Below are positions 1 to 8,734 of a stretch of 64,000 nt of DNA, piece by piece. Source of the stretch: Fodinibius sp051746985 (GTDB lineage: Bacteria; Bacteroidota; Rhodothermia; Balneolales; Balneolaceae); NCBI GenBank assembly GCA_051746985.1, contig JBNJFP010000007.1:1-64000 (forward strand), written 5' to 3'. How positions within the stretch are numbered: the stretch's first letter is position 1; each line of letters begins with the position of its first letter. Under the pieces are notes generated by a model. It made no database searches, was not told the DNA's origin, and was given only the letters and a program-made list of their open reading frames with translations. Position numbers and translations under genes: made by a program.

Positions 1-63
1 TTATGCCCGTTGTTAGTAAATGACCAAAATAAATAACTAGCCTTATATTGCAACTAAATAACC

Positions 64-151
64 TACTCAAAACTTTTTAGAGTTTGTGTATTGTGTATCA
101 GTATGAATGCAGGACTAGTAAATTTTGTTCAGTGGATTACAGCTTAACATA
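64..151 (+). repeat. Upstream element, copy 1 (partner at 8735-8820)
   Basis: An approximately 88-bp stretch upstream of the DsrE-like gene recurs with a few indels at 8735-8820. The last 40 nt (112-151) match 8781-8820 with three mismatches. Its core holds an imperfect dyad, TGTTCAG-N10-CTTAACA, that could bind a dimeric regulator. The copy ends about 98 nt before the chosen start codon. It is either a shared promoter/operator or a small dispersed repeat. The similarity is seen directly; the regulatory role is inferred. Confidence 0.6.
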
Positions 152-249
152 GTTTAGAATTTTATCTGAACGAATAAACCGAAAAGAATGCTGTGTTTGC
201 GGAGCTAGTAATACTAATAACTGAAACCCATGTAATAACAAGTTTAACT

Positions 250-675
250 ATGAAAACACTCATAACTTTTTTAATCACATTTTTAGGCTTTGCTGGCATG
301 GCTGTAGCGCAATCCGAAGACAATCCACTTTTTATTGTATTAACGAGCGATGACGCCGAAACTCAAATGATGGCAATGGTACTGGCCACTCAATCATTAG
401 ATAAGAATGTATCGGTTCGCGTACTTCTTTGCAGTGATGCTGGAGATCTGGCTCTTAAAGATTCTGAGGCTCCCTCTTTTGCCCCATCTGATCGCTCCCC
501 CAAACAGCTCTTGATGGGTTTAATAGATAACGGCGTTCAAGTTGAGGTGTGTGGGATTTATCTACCAAATCGTGACTATACCGAAGAAGACTTGGTTGAA
601 GGAGTCGAAACGGCTGCACCTCCTGAAGTAGCCGAATTTATGAAACAAGATGGCGTACGTTATTTCACGTTTTAG
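250..675 (+). CDS. Secreted DsrE/DsrF-like family protein
   Basis: This is a small DsrE-like protein of about 141 residues with an N-terminal signal peptide (MKTLITFLITFLGFAGMAVA), so it is probably periplasmic. An in-frame start at 193 would add 19 residues before the signal peptide, so the ATG at 250 is preferred. The core 'NPLFIVLTSDDAETQMMAMVLATQ' region, cut short here, is typical of the DsrE fold, which often carries sulfur or binds nucleotides or metals. Two cysteines (in VLLCSDAG and VEVCGIY) could serve sulfur relay, but no substrate can be assigned. It is monocistronic and lies behind a repeated upstream element shared with the DUF2892 gene at 8842. The family call is fairly sure; the function is not known. 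Confidence 0.75.
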   Translation: MKTLITFLITFLGFAGMAVAQSEDNPLFIVLTSDDAETQMMAMVLATQSLDKNVSVRVLLCSDAGDLALKDSEAPSFAPSDRSPKQLLMGLIDNGVQVEVCGIYLPNRDYTEEDLVEGVETAAPPEVAEFMKQDGVRYFTF

Positions 676-776
676 GTGATTAATAAATAAATTCGTCTTC
701 CTTCATACTATTAATATTGGCAGATTATAATAGATTTAATTTTTATTAGACTTTATAATCCAAAATTTCCATGTGA

Positions 777-1339
777 ACAACTGTTACGGGCTTTAACACT
801 TTTTATCGTCATACCTTTAACTATCAGATACAAAATATACATGCACAGGCAAACTATTCTGTTGAATATTTTGGATCTTTGCAAGTTACTATTCAGCAAA
901 TAAATATTTCAGCCAATGCTAATCTTTCAGAATTTACAGAGCATAATAATCTATATTCTTTGGGTGCCTTAGAAAATCTGAAAGGAGAAATTTTATTGAT
1001 GAACGGCGAAAAATACTCCGTAAAAGCTAACAGTCATGGAGTTAAATTCGTCGATCCCTTTGAACAGAAGGCAAATTTGGTAAACTTGATTGGCATGTTA
1101 TTGACTGGCCGGATAATGATAATAAACATACCCACCAGAAACATCGGACTTCTGGACCGAATGGAATCTTTGAAAGTAAAACAGTAAAGATTCTTGGATT
1201 CTGGTCAGATTCACCTCATGGAGTTTTCACTCACCACTCCACAAACTTACACATGCATTTTGTGATAAATAATCAAATGGTCTTTGTAAGCGGCCTTTCT
1301 AATTATATTCTTAACCAATTTGGTCCTATGAAATTATAA
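777..1339 (+). pseudogene. Decayed alpha-acetolactate decarboxylase
   Basis: Two reading frames together give a recognisable acetolactate decarboxylase, the enzyme that converts acetolactate to acetoin. The first part (open from 777, to about 1060) reads 'NLYSLGALENLKGEILLMNG', the N-terminal motif. The second part, in the +2 frame (about 1064-1339, stop at 1337), contains LDWHVIDW and then VFTHHSTNLHMHF, the zinc-binding C-terminal half. About 50-60 residues between the halves are missing, and the join changes frame. A third disruption seems to separate a hydrophobic signal-like stretch (LRALTLFIVIPLT, another frame, near 781-820) from the rest. No single frame could give a working enzyme, so it is called a pseudogene. 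An uninterrupted 102-codon ORF (879-1187, TTG start) covers only the first part. Confidence 0.7.
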
Positions 1340-1346
1340 ATACTTT

Positions 1347-1373
1347 TACATTCCAGTCTTAGACCGGAATGTA
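1347..1373. repeat. 27-bp imperfect palindrome after the pseudogene
   Basis: Arms TACATTCC and GGAATGTA enclose an inner GTC/GAC pairing with one mismatch. It lies 8 nt after the last stop of the decayed decarboxylase and has no T-tract, so it is not a clear terminator. It may be a REP-like intergenic palindrome. Confidence 0.4.
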
Positions 1374-1399
1374 GTAGTTGCCAATTTTAAAATGACGTT

Positions 1400-1684
1400 G
1401 TGTATGAAGTAACAAAGACTCCTATCTCAGGAATGGCTATTAAAGTATCATCCGCAATGATACAACTGGAGCCATCAGTTTTGAAAAGACAGTTATCAAA
1501 TTTTCTGCAACAAAATGCTCATCAATTAGCTATTGCATTTCTTAGCGGTCAGCGGGAAGTAGCAATTTACTTGCTGGTAGTCGATTTTCAATACGGCCGG
1601 CAATCTCGTCAAATCAAATGTCACAGTAACTCCACCATGTCTCGGAAGGAGAGCTGGCCTAACCTTTATGGGTACTATAGATAG
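1400..1684 (+). CDS. Unassigned short ORF, doubtful
   Basis: This 94-codon GTG-started frame lies between the decarboxylase pseudogene and the peroxiredoxin gene. No domain, signal peptide or membrane segment is recognisable. The C-terminal third is rich in Arg, Ser and Cys and does not look like a folded domain. Given the decayed gene next to it, this is more likely a relic or a chance ORF than a functional gene. Confidence 0.15.
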   Translation: MYEVTKTPISGMAIKVSSAMIQLEPSVLKRQLSNFLQQNAHQLAIAFLSGQREVAIYLLVVDFQYGRQSRQIKCHSNSTMSRKESWPNLYGYYR

Positions 1685-1712
1685 GTTCTATTTGAATGCA
1701 ATCACTAATCAA

Positions 1713-1746
1713 TTTATAATTACTTGTTAATACAAGTAATTATAAA
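1713..1746. promoter_or_regulatory. 34-bp perfect palindrome before the peroxiredoxin gene
   Basis: Two perfect 15-bp arms (TTTATAATTACTTGT and its complement) flank the 4-nt centre TAAT, ending 21 nt before the peroxiredoxin ATG. The outer TTATAAT/ATTATAA halves resemble PerR half-sites but are spaced much more widely than a PerR box. No T-tract follows. It is a candidate operator or 5' UTR hairpin; the function is inferred from position only. Confidence 0.55.
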
Positions 1747-1767
1747 TAAAATCTAAGCATAAAACTT

Positions 1768-2415
1768 ATGGAAGACCAACAATCTGTGACAATGCCGAGA
1801 CTGAATGAAAAAGCACCTGAATTTGAGGCGAAAACAACTCAAGGTGTCAAATCACTTGAAGACTACGAGGGTAAATGGCTGGTACTTTTTTCTCATCCGG
1901 CAGATTTCACTCCCGTTTGCACAACCGAATTTATTGGATTTGCCGAAAATGCGGATAAATTCAAAGAGCTAAACACCGAGCTATTAGGACTATCGATTGA
2001 CAGTACCCACTCACACTTGGCATGGGTACGAAATATCAAGGAAAAGTTTGGGGTAGAAATCCCATTTCCAATTATCGAAGATCTCTCGATGAAAGTTGCC
2101 AATGCATACGGAATGATTCAGCCCGGTGCCAGTGATACCTCTGCAGTTCGTACAACATTCATTATAGACGATAAAGGGATTCTCAGAGCGATGCTTTATT
2201 ATCCTATGACCAACGGTCGTTCCGTTAAGGAAGTACTGCGACTCGTTAAGTCCTTGCAAACTTCTGATGAGCACAACATTGCCACTCCGGAAGGATGGGA
2301 ACCCGGCGATAAAGTGATTGTATCTCCACCTGCAACTGCAGAAGAGGCAGAAAAACGCATGGATGAGGGGTATGAGTGCGTTGACTGGTATTTTTGTAGA
2401 AAAGACCTCGACTAA
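1768..2415 (+). CDS. Peroxiredoxin, Prx6 type
   Basis: This thiol peroxidase of 215 residues reduces H2O2 and organic peroxides in the cytosol. The peroxidatic Cys51 sits in PVCTTEF, preceded by the FSHPADFTP loop. The length and the C-terminal extension with Cys204 and Cys210 (ECVDWYFCRKD) match the Prx6-like peroxiredoxins found in archaea and many bacteria, where C-terminal cysteines help resolve the sulfenate. The ATG at 1768 is used; Met9 is an alternative start. It stands alone on the plus strand between a large palindrome and a bidirectional terminator, and converges with the cytochrome bd operon. Confidence 0.93.
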   Translation: MEDQQSVTMPRLNEKAPEFEAKTTQGVKSLEDYEGKWLVLFSHPADFTPVCTTEFIGFAENADKFKELNTELLGLSIDSTHSHLAWVRNIKEKFGVEIPFPIIEDLSMKVANAYGMIQPGASDTSAVRTTFIIDDKGILRAMLYYPMTNGRSVKEVLRLVKSLQTSDEHNIATPEGWEPGDKVIVSPPATAEEAEKRMDEGYECVDWYFCRKDLD

Positions 2416-2444
2416 CTGTACTTAAATTTCCAATCATATAATTA

Positions 2445-2471
2445 AAAGATAGGGATCACATCCCTATCTTT
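2445..2471. terminator. Bidirectional intrinsic terminator (peroxiredoxin / cydC)
   Basis: A perfect 12-bp stem (AAAGATAGGGAT / ATCCCTATCTTT) with a 3-nt loop is followed by a T-run on the plus strand and has A-residues before it. It separates the convergent peroxiredoxin gene and cyd operon. Confidence 0.85.
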
Positions 2472-2498
2472 TTTTATACATCATTTATAACACAGTCA

Positions 2499-4166
2499 TT
2501 AAACAACTTGTGCGGCCTCTTCATACACAGCACCGTCTTTCATACTATATACTTTATCGGCAGTAAAGTACCGGCTGTTTTGATGGGTGATATGCAGCAC
2601 CGTTTTATTTTCGATCAGAGCCTCAAGTGTTTGCATAATTCCATCAGCCATCTCCCGGTCCAGACTGGAAAAAGGTTCATCCAAAATCCAAATAGGTGCA
2701 TCTTTGAGAAGTGCTCTTGCCAGTGATACTCTCTGTCGCTCCCCACCACTCAGCCTTAATCCCAGTTCTCCTACTTGGGTACTTAATCCATCAGGCAGTG
2801 TCTTCAAAACTTCACTGAATCCAACACGATTGAGTGCTTCAACCAGTTCAGCATCTGTTGCATCCGGGCTGGCAATTTTTAAATTATTTCTCAGGGATGT
2901 ATTGAATAAACGAGTATGCTGGCCTACTACAGTTATATATTTACGAACATCAGTTCCCGCAAACTCACTGATGTTTTGATTTCCAATCCTGATTACACCC
3001 TCCCACGGTTCGAACCATTTAACCAGCAGATGTGCCAGGGTACTTTTACCGCACCCGGAAGCACCTTCTAAAAGCAGATTCTCTCCGTCTTGAATCTTTA
3101 AATTCACTCCTTTGAGGACCGGAGTATCACCATAACCAAAGTGCACATTTTGAAATGTGACTGAAAACTGCTTTGGAGCAAAATCAACTCCTCTATTTTG
3201 CTCAACATCTGTCTCAGACTCAGAGGTTATCTCACGTAGTCTGCCTGCTGCCTCTTTTGATTCATAAAAGTGTTGAAGTGCACTGCCCATTGGCTCTAGC
3301 GCTTCAAAAACTGAAAATATACCCAATATGATAGCAGTCATAACGAGACCGTTGATTGTACCATTCAATAACAGCGGTAATAGCAATACAAAAGAAACCG
3401 GCAAGCTGATATGACTTAAAAACGTGAACAGGCCGGACTCCAAACCAAAAGCACTTGCTCTTGTCTGCTGGATATCTGCCAGTTCATCGATTATTTTTTC
3501 TCCGTTATTGATCCATTGTTGATGGTGGCCTGAGAGTAGTTGATCTGTTGCCCCACGAATGTGATCATTCATGAACTGACTTAATCTGGCGTTTCCAACA
3601 GACAGATCTTCAGCAGACTTTTTCGCTTTGAGTCTAACAAAAACTGGCATCAGAAATGCATTCAGAATCATTAGAGCGAGAACTGTTAAACCCAAAAATG
3701 GAGAATACCAACTCGTCAGTACTGTTGTGAGAACAATAAAGAATAGTGCTGTGGCTACAGGACTGACTGTTTTCAGGTAAAATTCCTGCAGCTGATCTAC
3801 ATCATCAGAAAAACGACTCAGCAAATCAGCAGAGCGGTACTCAATGGCTTTTTCTGGAAGGAGCGGTTCAATTTTTTCGTAAAAATGAACCCTTAAATTT
3901 TTGAGTATTCGAAAGGTAAGATCGTGTGAGAAGAGCCGTTCTACGTATCTGAATGCGGCTCTTGATATACCGAAGAACCTGACTGCCACCAGTACAAGAA
4001 TTAAATCCAAAATAGGTGGTTGAAGAGCCGCCCAACTGATTAAGTACCCAGATGCTGCCAGCAGTCCCACACCTGTGATAACCGTAAAAACTCCCAGCAT
4101 GAGGGATAACAACACTCTTCTTTTTAAACTAAGAAGCTCTCGAAATACTTCACTCAGTTCTTTCAT
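2499..4166 (-). CDS. cydC: Heterodimeric ABC transporter subunit CydC
   Basis: This is one half of the CydDC ABC exporter in the inner membrane, which exports cysteine/glutathione (more recently linked to heme) and is required for cytochrome bd assembly. It has 555 residues: about six N-terminal membrane helices, then an ATPase domain with Walker A GASGCGKST, signature LSGGERQR and Walker B WILDEP. It is the last gene of cydA-cydB-cydD-cydC, with a 6-nt gap after cydD. CydC is distinguished from CydD by gene order, shorter length and overall sequence character. Confidence 0.9.
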   Translation of the reverse strand: MKELSEVFRELLSLKRRVLLSLMLGVFTVITGVGLLAASGYLISWAALQPPILDLILVLVAVRFFGISRAAFRYVERLFSHDLTFRILKNLRVHFYEKIEPLLPEKAIEYRSADLLSRFSDDVDQLQEFYLKTVSPVATALFFIVLTTVLTSWYSPFLGLTVLALMILNAFLMPVFVRLKAKKSAEDLSVGNARLSQFMNDHIRGATDQLLSGHHQQWINNGEKIIDELADIQQTRASAFGLESGLFTFLSHISLPVSFVLLLPLLLNGTINGLVMTAIILGIFSVFEALEPMGSALQHFYESKEAAGRLREITSESETDVEQNRGVDFAPKQFSVTFQNVHFGYGDTPVLKGVNLKIQDGENLLLEGASGCGKSTLAHLLVKWFEPWEGVIRIGNQNISEFAGTDVRKYITVVGQHTRLFNTSLRNNLKIASPDATDAELVEALNRVGFSEVLKTLPDGLSTQVGELGLRLSGGERQRVSLARALLKDAPIWILDEPFSSLDREMADGIMQTLEALIENKTVLHITHQNSRYFTADKVYSMKDGAVYEEAAQVV

Positions 4167-4172
4167 CTCAGA

Positions 4173-5921
4173 TCACCCCTTTGCATCAATATTATCTTTG
4201 AAATTTGGGAACAGTTCATTTGGTGTACCGCTCTCTGATATAATTCCATCGCTCAGGATAGAAAGTCGATCGGAAGCAAGGATGGTTATGGGCTGATGAC
4301 TCGAAATAAATACAACACGATCTTCAGACAATTTTTTGATAGAGTGAAGTAGCAGTTCTTCGAGCTCTTCATTCAAAAAGTTGCCGGGCTCGTCCAGCAG
4401 ATAGATGGAGGATTTCTTCAGAAATATTCGTGCCAGTGCCAAACGCTGACGTTCACCGCCACTCAAATTTAGTCCATCTTCGCCCAAAACCGTATCATAC
4501 CCGTCTGGAAGAGTTGAAATGAACGGGTGAGCCAGAGCAAGCTCCGCAGCTTTAATAACTTCTTGTTCTGTCGCCTCATGATTTCCCAAACGGATATTAT
4601 CTGCAACAGTACCTGAAAAAAAATGTGGGAACTGTGGCAGATATGAAATCTGATCCCTCCATTTAGTCGAATCCAGTTTATTGAGTGAAATTCCGTTCAC
4701 AACAATTTCTCTGTCATCCGGGTGAAGAAGTTTTCCGAGTATATTCAAAATCGTTGATTTACCCTCACCGCTGGGGCCTGTCAGCGTATGAACTTCTCCC
4801 GGTCTCAATTCAAGATTCACCCCCTTCAGTATCTCACTTTTTGAGTCTGGATAGCTAAATCTCAATTCATTCAAATGAATCATAAAGGGAGGGCTCGGAA
4901 CTTCACCGTTATTGGCATCAAGTTTTGAGGAGTGTTCTGTGTTTTCATCAAGAATTTCAAACAACCGGGCTCCTGCTTCTGCCCCTTCCATACCGGCATG
5001 ATGGGCGCTGCCAAATGAACGGAACGGAAGGTAAAACTCCGGGGCAAGCAGCAGTACAAACAAACCCATTTGAAACCCGATCATCCCCTCAATGAGTCGA
5101 ACACCAATTTCCACAGCTACAACGGCCGTGCTTACCGATGCCGCCAGTTCGAGAACCATTCCAGATAGAAAAGCCACTTTCAGAACTCTCATGGTTGTTG
5201 TGCGGAACACTCTGCTGACGTTGTTAATACTGCGGCTGGCACTCTTTTCCCTCCCAAAAAGCTTGAGTGTATCCATTCCCTGGATAGTGTCCAAAAAGTG
5301 AGCGTTCATGCGCCGGAATGAACTCCACTGCTCTCGAATTTTATCACCCGCCTTGGTGCCAATCAGATACATGAAGATCGGTATAAGGGGGCCTGTGATC
5401 ATTAATACCAGGCCGGAGGGCCAGTCCAGCCACATAACCACTCCGAAAATAATCACTGGAATGGTGGCCATCCGGATGGCAGCAGGCACATAGAGACTGA
5501 AAAAATCATCCAGTTTTTCAATCCCGTTCAATTGAATACCAATTAACTCACCCGTCATCTCTTTTTTAAGCCTGACTGGGCCAATCTCATGTATTTTGTG
5601 CAGAAATCGTTTTCGATATCCTGCTTTCTGGGCAATAGCTAACTTCAAACCCAGCCATTTACTTGACCAAGCCAGAACTGCTCTTACCACAACCGCTGCC
5701 ACAAGAAGTAGAATAAAGGGATAATACGCTTCTGAATCCCACTCTTTTAAAAATGCAGCATCGATCAACAAGCTGAGACTGTACATTTGAACAAGAATCG
5801 TCGCACCCGTCAATATTGCAGTAAATATAAGAGCCGCAATGAACCAGCTCCTGTTTCTAGCATCACGAAACAGACGTTTTTGGGCCTGTTCAACTTTATG
5901 TGGATGTACAGAGCGCATCAA
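4173..5921 (-). CDS. cydD: Heterodimeric ABC transporter subunit CydD
   Basis: This 582-residue fused permease-ATPase is the partner of CydC. The membrane domain occupies about residues 1-310. The ATPase has Walker A GPSGEGKST, signature LSGGERQRLALAR and Walker B IYLLDEP; the D-loop region reads GNFLNE rather than the usual TxxLD. The protein lies in the inner membrane and supports maturation of the terminal oxidase encoded just upstream. The gap to cydB is 6 nt and to cydC 6 nt, so the four genes are surely cotranscribed. Confidence 0.9.
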   Translation of the reverse strand: MMRSVHPHKVEQAQKRLFRDARNRSWFIAALIFTAILTGATILVQMYSLSLLIDAAFLKEWDSEAYYPFILLLVAAVVVRAVLAWSSKWLGLKLAIAQKAGYRKRFLHKIHEIGPVRLKKEMTGELIGIQLNGIEKLDDFFSLYVPAAIRMATIPVIIFGVVMWLDWPSGLVLMITGPLIPIFMYLIGTKAGDKIREQWSSFRRMNAHFLDTIQGMDTLKLFGREKSASRSINNVSRVFRTTTMRVLKVAFLSGMVLELAASVSTAVVAVEIGVRLIEGMIGFQMGLFVLLLAPEFYLPFRSFGSAHHAGMEGAEAGARLFEILDENTEHSSKLDANNGEVPSPPFMIHLNELRFSYPDSKSEILKGVNLELRPGEVHTLTGPSGEGKSTILNILGKLLHPDDREIVVNGISLNKLDSTKWRDQISYLPQFPHFFSGTVADNIRLGNHEATEQEVIKAAELALAHPFISTLPDGYDTVLGEDGLNLSGGERQRLALARIFLKKSSIYLLDEPGNFLNEELEELLLHSIKKLSEDRVVFISSHQPITILASDRLSILSDGIISESGTPNELFPNFKDNIDAKG

Positions 5922-5927
5922 AATAGT

Positions 5928-6941
5928 TTAATGTGTCGGAATTGAATCGCGCGTAACCCGCTTTCTGAATACATAGTAGCTGTAAATTTGGTAACCAAGA
6001 ATTAATGGCAGAAACAGAAGAGCCACTACACTCATAACGATAAGGGTCTGGTCACTTGAAGAGGCATTGTAGATTGTCAGAGACCAATCCGGATTTAGCG
6101 TGGATGGCATCAGCAATGGAAAAAGGCCTTCGAAGGCTACAACTGTTCCGAACAAAATAGTAGCACCGGTAGCAGCAAATGACCAGCCGGTTCGGCCCAT
6201 TTTCAGCAAAAAGTAACCTGAAACAAATGCCAAAATAGTAAGAGTGGGCAGTGTTCCGGGGATAAGACCAAGTCCCTCAAATAGAACAGTATATCTGTAG
6301 CCAAGAAGTGCAAAAACAAGTAACAGTATTCCTGCCGGAATCCACATCTGCCGCGCTAGCTTAGCCGCACGTTCCATAAGCGGGCCATCGGTTCTGAGCG
6401 TCAAAAATACGGCACCATGTAGTGTAAAGACCGTAGTGGAAGCCAAGCCACCAAGAATAGCATAGGGAGACAACAGACCCAACAAGCCGCCCGTAAAGTT
6501 CATATCTTCACCGATCGGAAGCCCCATTACAATATTTGTGAGGGCAACTCCCCAAATAAATGCAGGTATCAGGCTACCCCAGAAAATGAAGTAGTCTGCA
6601 CTTCGCTTCCAGAAAATCTTATTCACTTTTGCCCGAAATTCGAACCCAACTGCCCTGAAAATTAATGCTAAAAGAATAAGCAGCAATGGCAGATAAAATC
6701 CGCTGAAGAGGGTTGCATACCAGTGTGGAAATGCAGCAAACATAGCACCTCCAGCAGTAATCAACCAGACTTCATTTGCATCCCAAAATGGCCCTATCGT
6801 ATTGATACAAACCCTGCGGTCTATGTCGTCCCGGCTGATAAACGGCATCAGTATCCCAACTCCAAAATCAAATCCTTCCAGAAAAAAATAACCAATAAAA
6901 AGTACCGCGATAAGAATAAACCAGATAAGTTGAAAATCCAT
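5928..6941 (-). CDS. cydB: Cytochrome bd ubiquinol oxidase subunit II
   Basis: CydB stabilises the heme-bearing CydA subunit of the high-affinity quinol:oxygen oxidoreductase. This 337-residue protein starts with MDFQLIWFILIAVLFIGYFFLEGFDFG (shortened: LEGFDFGVG is the family hallmark), followed by the GPFWDANEVW motif and about nine membrane helices. It follows cydA by 25 nt. No CydX-like micro-ORF fits between cydB and cydD because only 6 nt separate them. Confidence 0.95.
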   Translation of the reverse strand: MDFQLIWFILIAVLFIGYFFLEGFDFGVGILMPFISRDDIDRRVCINTIGPFWDANEVWLITAGGAMFAAFPHWYATLFSGFYLPLLLILLALIFRAVGFEFRAKVNKIFWKRSADYFIFWGSLIPAFIWGVALTNIVMGLPIGEDMNFTGGLLGLLSPYAILGGLASTTVFTLHGAVFLTLRTDGPLMERAAKLARQMWIPAGILLLVFALLGYRYTVLFEGLGLIPGTLPTLTILAFVSGYFLLKMGRTGWSFAATGATILFGTVVAFEGLFPLLMPSTLNPDWSLTIYNASSSDQTLIVMSVVALLFLPLILGYQIYSYYVFRKRVTRDSIPTH

Positions 6942-6966
6942 AGCTTTGTATATTTATATCCTGTAA

Positions 6967-8364
6967 TTAATAAGCAAAAGCGTCTGCTTTATCGGAAACC
7001 TCTTCGGAGCCATTTCCAGATCCATCACTCTTTTTGGGTATGCCCGGCTTCGCATATTTTATAACCAGAAAGACTGCAATTGCTGCCAAAAAGCCATAAA
7101 CCAACGTAAATGCTGACATGCTGATCCATATTGAGCTGCCCGCTACTGATGGAGATACACCATCAGAAGTGAGCAAAAGCCCATAAACGACCCATGGCTG
7201 ACGTCCCATTTCCGTTACCAGCCATCCTGCTGAATTTGCTATATATGGCAGGAAAAGAGCACCCATCATAGCTTTATGAAACCATGTTGTAGTTGCGAGC
7301 TTTCCCTTCCACCATAGAAACAGACCTGTAAAAGCTGCCAATATGAAAAGCATCCCCAAGCCAACCATTACCCGAAAACTCCAGTACACTGTTTTAACCG
7401 GGGGGATATAGTTACCTTCACCATATTTATCTTCCATTTCTGCCTGAAGTTCATTGAGCCCCTTCACTTCTGATGTTGAATTATTGTGAGCCAGTACGCT
7501 AAGCATATAGGGTAACCGTATTTCTCTCATCGATGTCCTGTTTTCTTGGTCAATAAGTGCAAAGAGCGAAAAACTGGCAGGTTGCTCGGTTTCCCACAAT
7601 CCCTCCATTGCAGCCATCTTCATTGGCTGACTCTTTACAGTATCCTGAGCCTGGCTATGTCCTGTTGTTGCAGTTAACAGTGAAGCTACAGCCGTGAATA
7701 CAAGAGCAATTTGAGCTGATTTTTTAAACGTCTGAACCTGGTTGCCGCGATACATCATCCAGGCACTGATTCCCAGCACAAAAAGCCCCCCTGTTACAAA
7801 TCCTGCAATAATGGTGTGAGGCATTTGGACAAGTAGACGTTCATTCAGCAGAATGGCTACAAAATCATATAACTCAGCTCTGCCTTCTACAATTTCATAT
7901 CCTACAGGAACCTGCATCCAGGAATTTGCCATCAAAATCCAGATAGCGGAAAGGTTCGAAGCAATTGCCACTAACCATATAGATAAGAGGTGAACTCCTT
8001 TGCTGAGCCGATTCCAGCCAAATAGCCAGAGACCCAAAAATGTGGATTCCATAAAAAATGCCATGAGTGCTTCAATGGCCAATGGTATTCCAAAAATGTC
8101 TCCAACAAATCTGGAATATTCGCTCCAGTTCATCCCAAACTGAAATTCTTGGACAATGCCCGTAACAATTCCCAGTGTAAAGACAATGATGAATAGTTTT
8201 CCAAAATATTTAGTTAGGTGCTTGTACCTTTCATCACCGGTTCGATACCAAAATGTTTGAATAATTGCTACAAGGACGGATAGTCCTAAAGTGAGTGGCA
8301 CAAAAACGAAGTGATATATTGTGGTAATACCAAACTGCCAGCGGGCTAAATCTAATGCTTCCAT
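6967..8364 (-). CDS. cydA: Cytochrome bd ubiquinol oxidase subunit I
   Basis: CydA binds hemes b558, b595 and d and oxidises quinol while reducing O2, giving respiration at low oxygen and resistance to NO and sulfide. The 465-residue protein has the heme ligand His18 in TTIYHFVF, the QMPHTI histidine, and the quinol-site motif GRQPW within TEMGRQPWVVYG. It is shorter than the E. coli protein (about 522), consistent with the short-Q-loop class. It is the first gene of the minus-strand cydABDC operon, with a 468-nt upstream region shared with the divergent DUF2892 gene. Confidence 0.95.
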   Translation of the reverse strand: MEALDLARWQFGITTIYHFVFVPLTLGLSVLVAIIQTFWYRTGDERYKHLTKYFGKLFIIVFTLGIVTGIVQEFQFGMNWSEYSRFVGDIFGIPLAIEALMAFFMESTFLGLWLFGWNRLSKGVHLLSIWLVAIASNLSAIWILMANSWMQVPVGYEIVEGRAELYDFVAILLNERLLVQMPHTIIAGFVTGGLFVLGISAWMMYRGNQVQTFKKSAQIALVFTAVASLLTATTGHSQAQDTVKSQPMKMAAMEGLWETEQPASFSLFALIDQENRTSMREIRLPYMLSVLAHNNSTSEVKGLNELQAEMEDKYGEGNYIPPVKTVYWSFRVMVGLGMLFILAAFTGLFLWWKGKLATTTWFHKAMMGALFLPYIANSAGWLVTEMGRQPWVVYGLLLTSDGVSPSVAGSSIWISMSAFTLVYGFLAAIAVFLVIKYAKPGIPKKSDGSGNGSEEVSDKADAFAY

Positions 8365-8455
8365 TCCTTACTACTTAATAATTCCGGTTTTTATTACGAA
8401 AGTCCAAACGAGCTATTTTACATCTGAATTATCACGAGGTTTTAGCTTGTAACTA

Positions 8456-8478
8456 CATGACAATACAAAATTGTTATG
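8456..8478. promoter_or_regulatory. Candidate operator upstream of cydA
   Basis: This 23-bp near-perfect dyad reads CATGACAAT-N5-ATTGTTATG with one mismatched pair and lies about 90 nt upstream of the cydA start codon. The position suits a regulator site for the oxidase operon, but the motif does not match a site whose protein can be named with confidence. Confidence 0.35.
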
Positions 8479-8734
8479 AAACTCTTGTGAAGAAACTACG
8501 ACCACATTTATTTTTTTAAATACTTCCAGTACTAAACAAACTGTTTCTCATATCAAGCTATATAGCTGAAACCCATTGTGTTTAAAAAAAGCTCCCCCAA
8601 ATAAGACTTTTACATTTGTGAATCAAAAAACCTTAAGTTTGATTATTATATATAACTGGTTTTAGTATCACTGCTATGAACTCTTCATGATATTAGCAAG
8701 AATTACTATTATATCTGATATAGCGACGACTAAA
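8479..8734. other. Intergenic region, cydA / DUF2892
   Basis: This is AT-rich DNA between divergent genes. No ORF, RNA or strong repeat is visible. Two isolated TTGTGAA sequences, near 8484 and 8614, resemble Rex half-sites but lack their inverted partners. The promoters of cydA and the DUF2892 gene must lie in or next to this stretch. Confidence 0.5.

Noticed and set aside
1400..1684. 94-codon ORF between the decarboxylase relic and the peroxiredoxin gene as a new gene
   Set aside because: No recognisable domain, a GTG start, unlikely composition at the C-terminus and a decayed neighbourhood. Kept only as a doubtful feature.
5922..5927. A cydX-like small subunit gene in the cyd operon
   Set aside because: Only 6 nt lie between cydB and cydD and none of the other junctions has room for a CydX ORF.
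8484..8620. Rex operator upstream of cydA
   Set aside because: Only single TTGTGAA half-sites are present; the inverted halves needed for a Rex site are missing.
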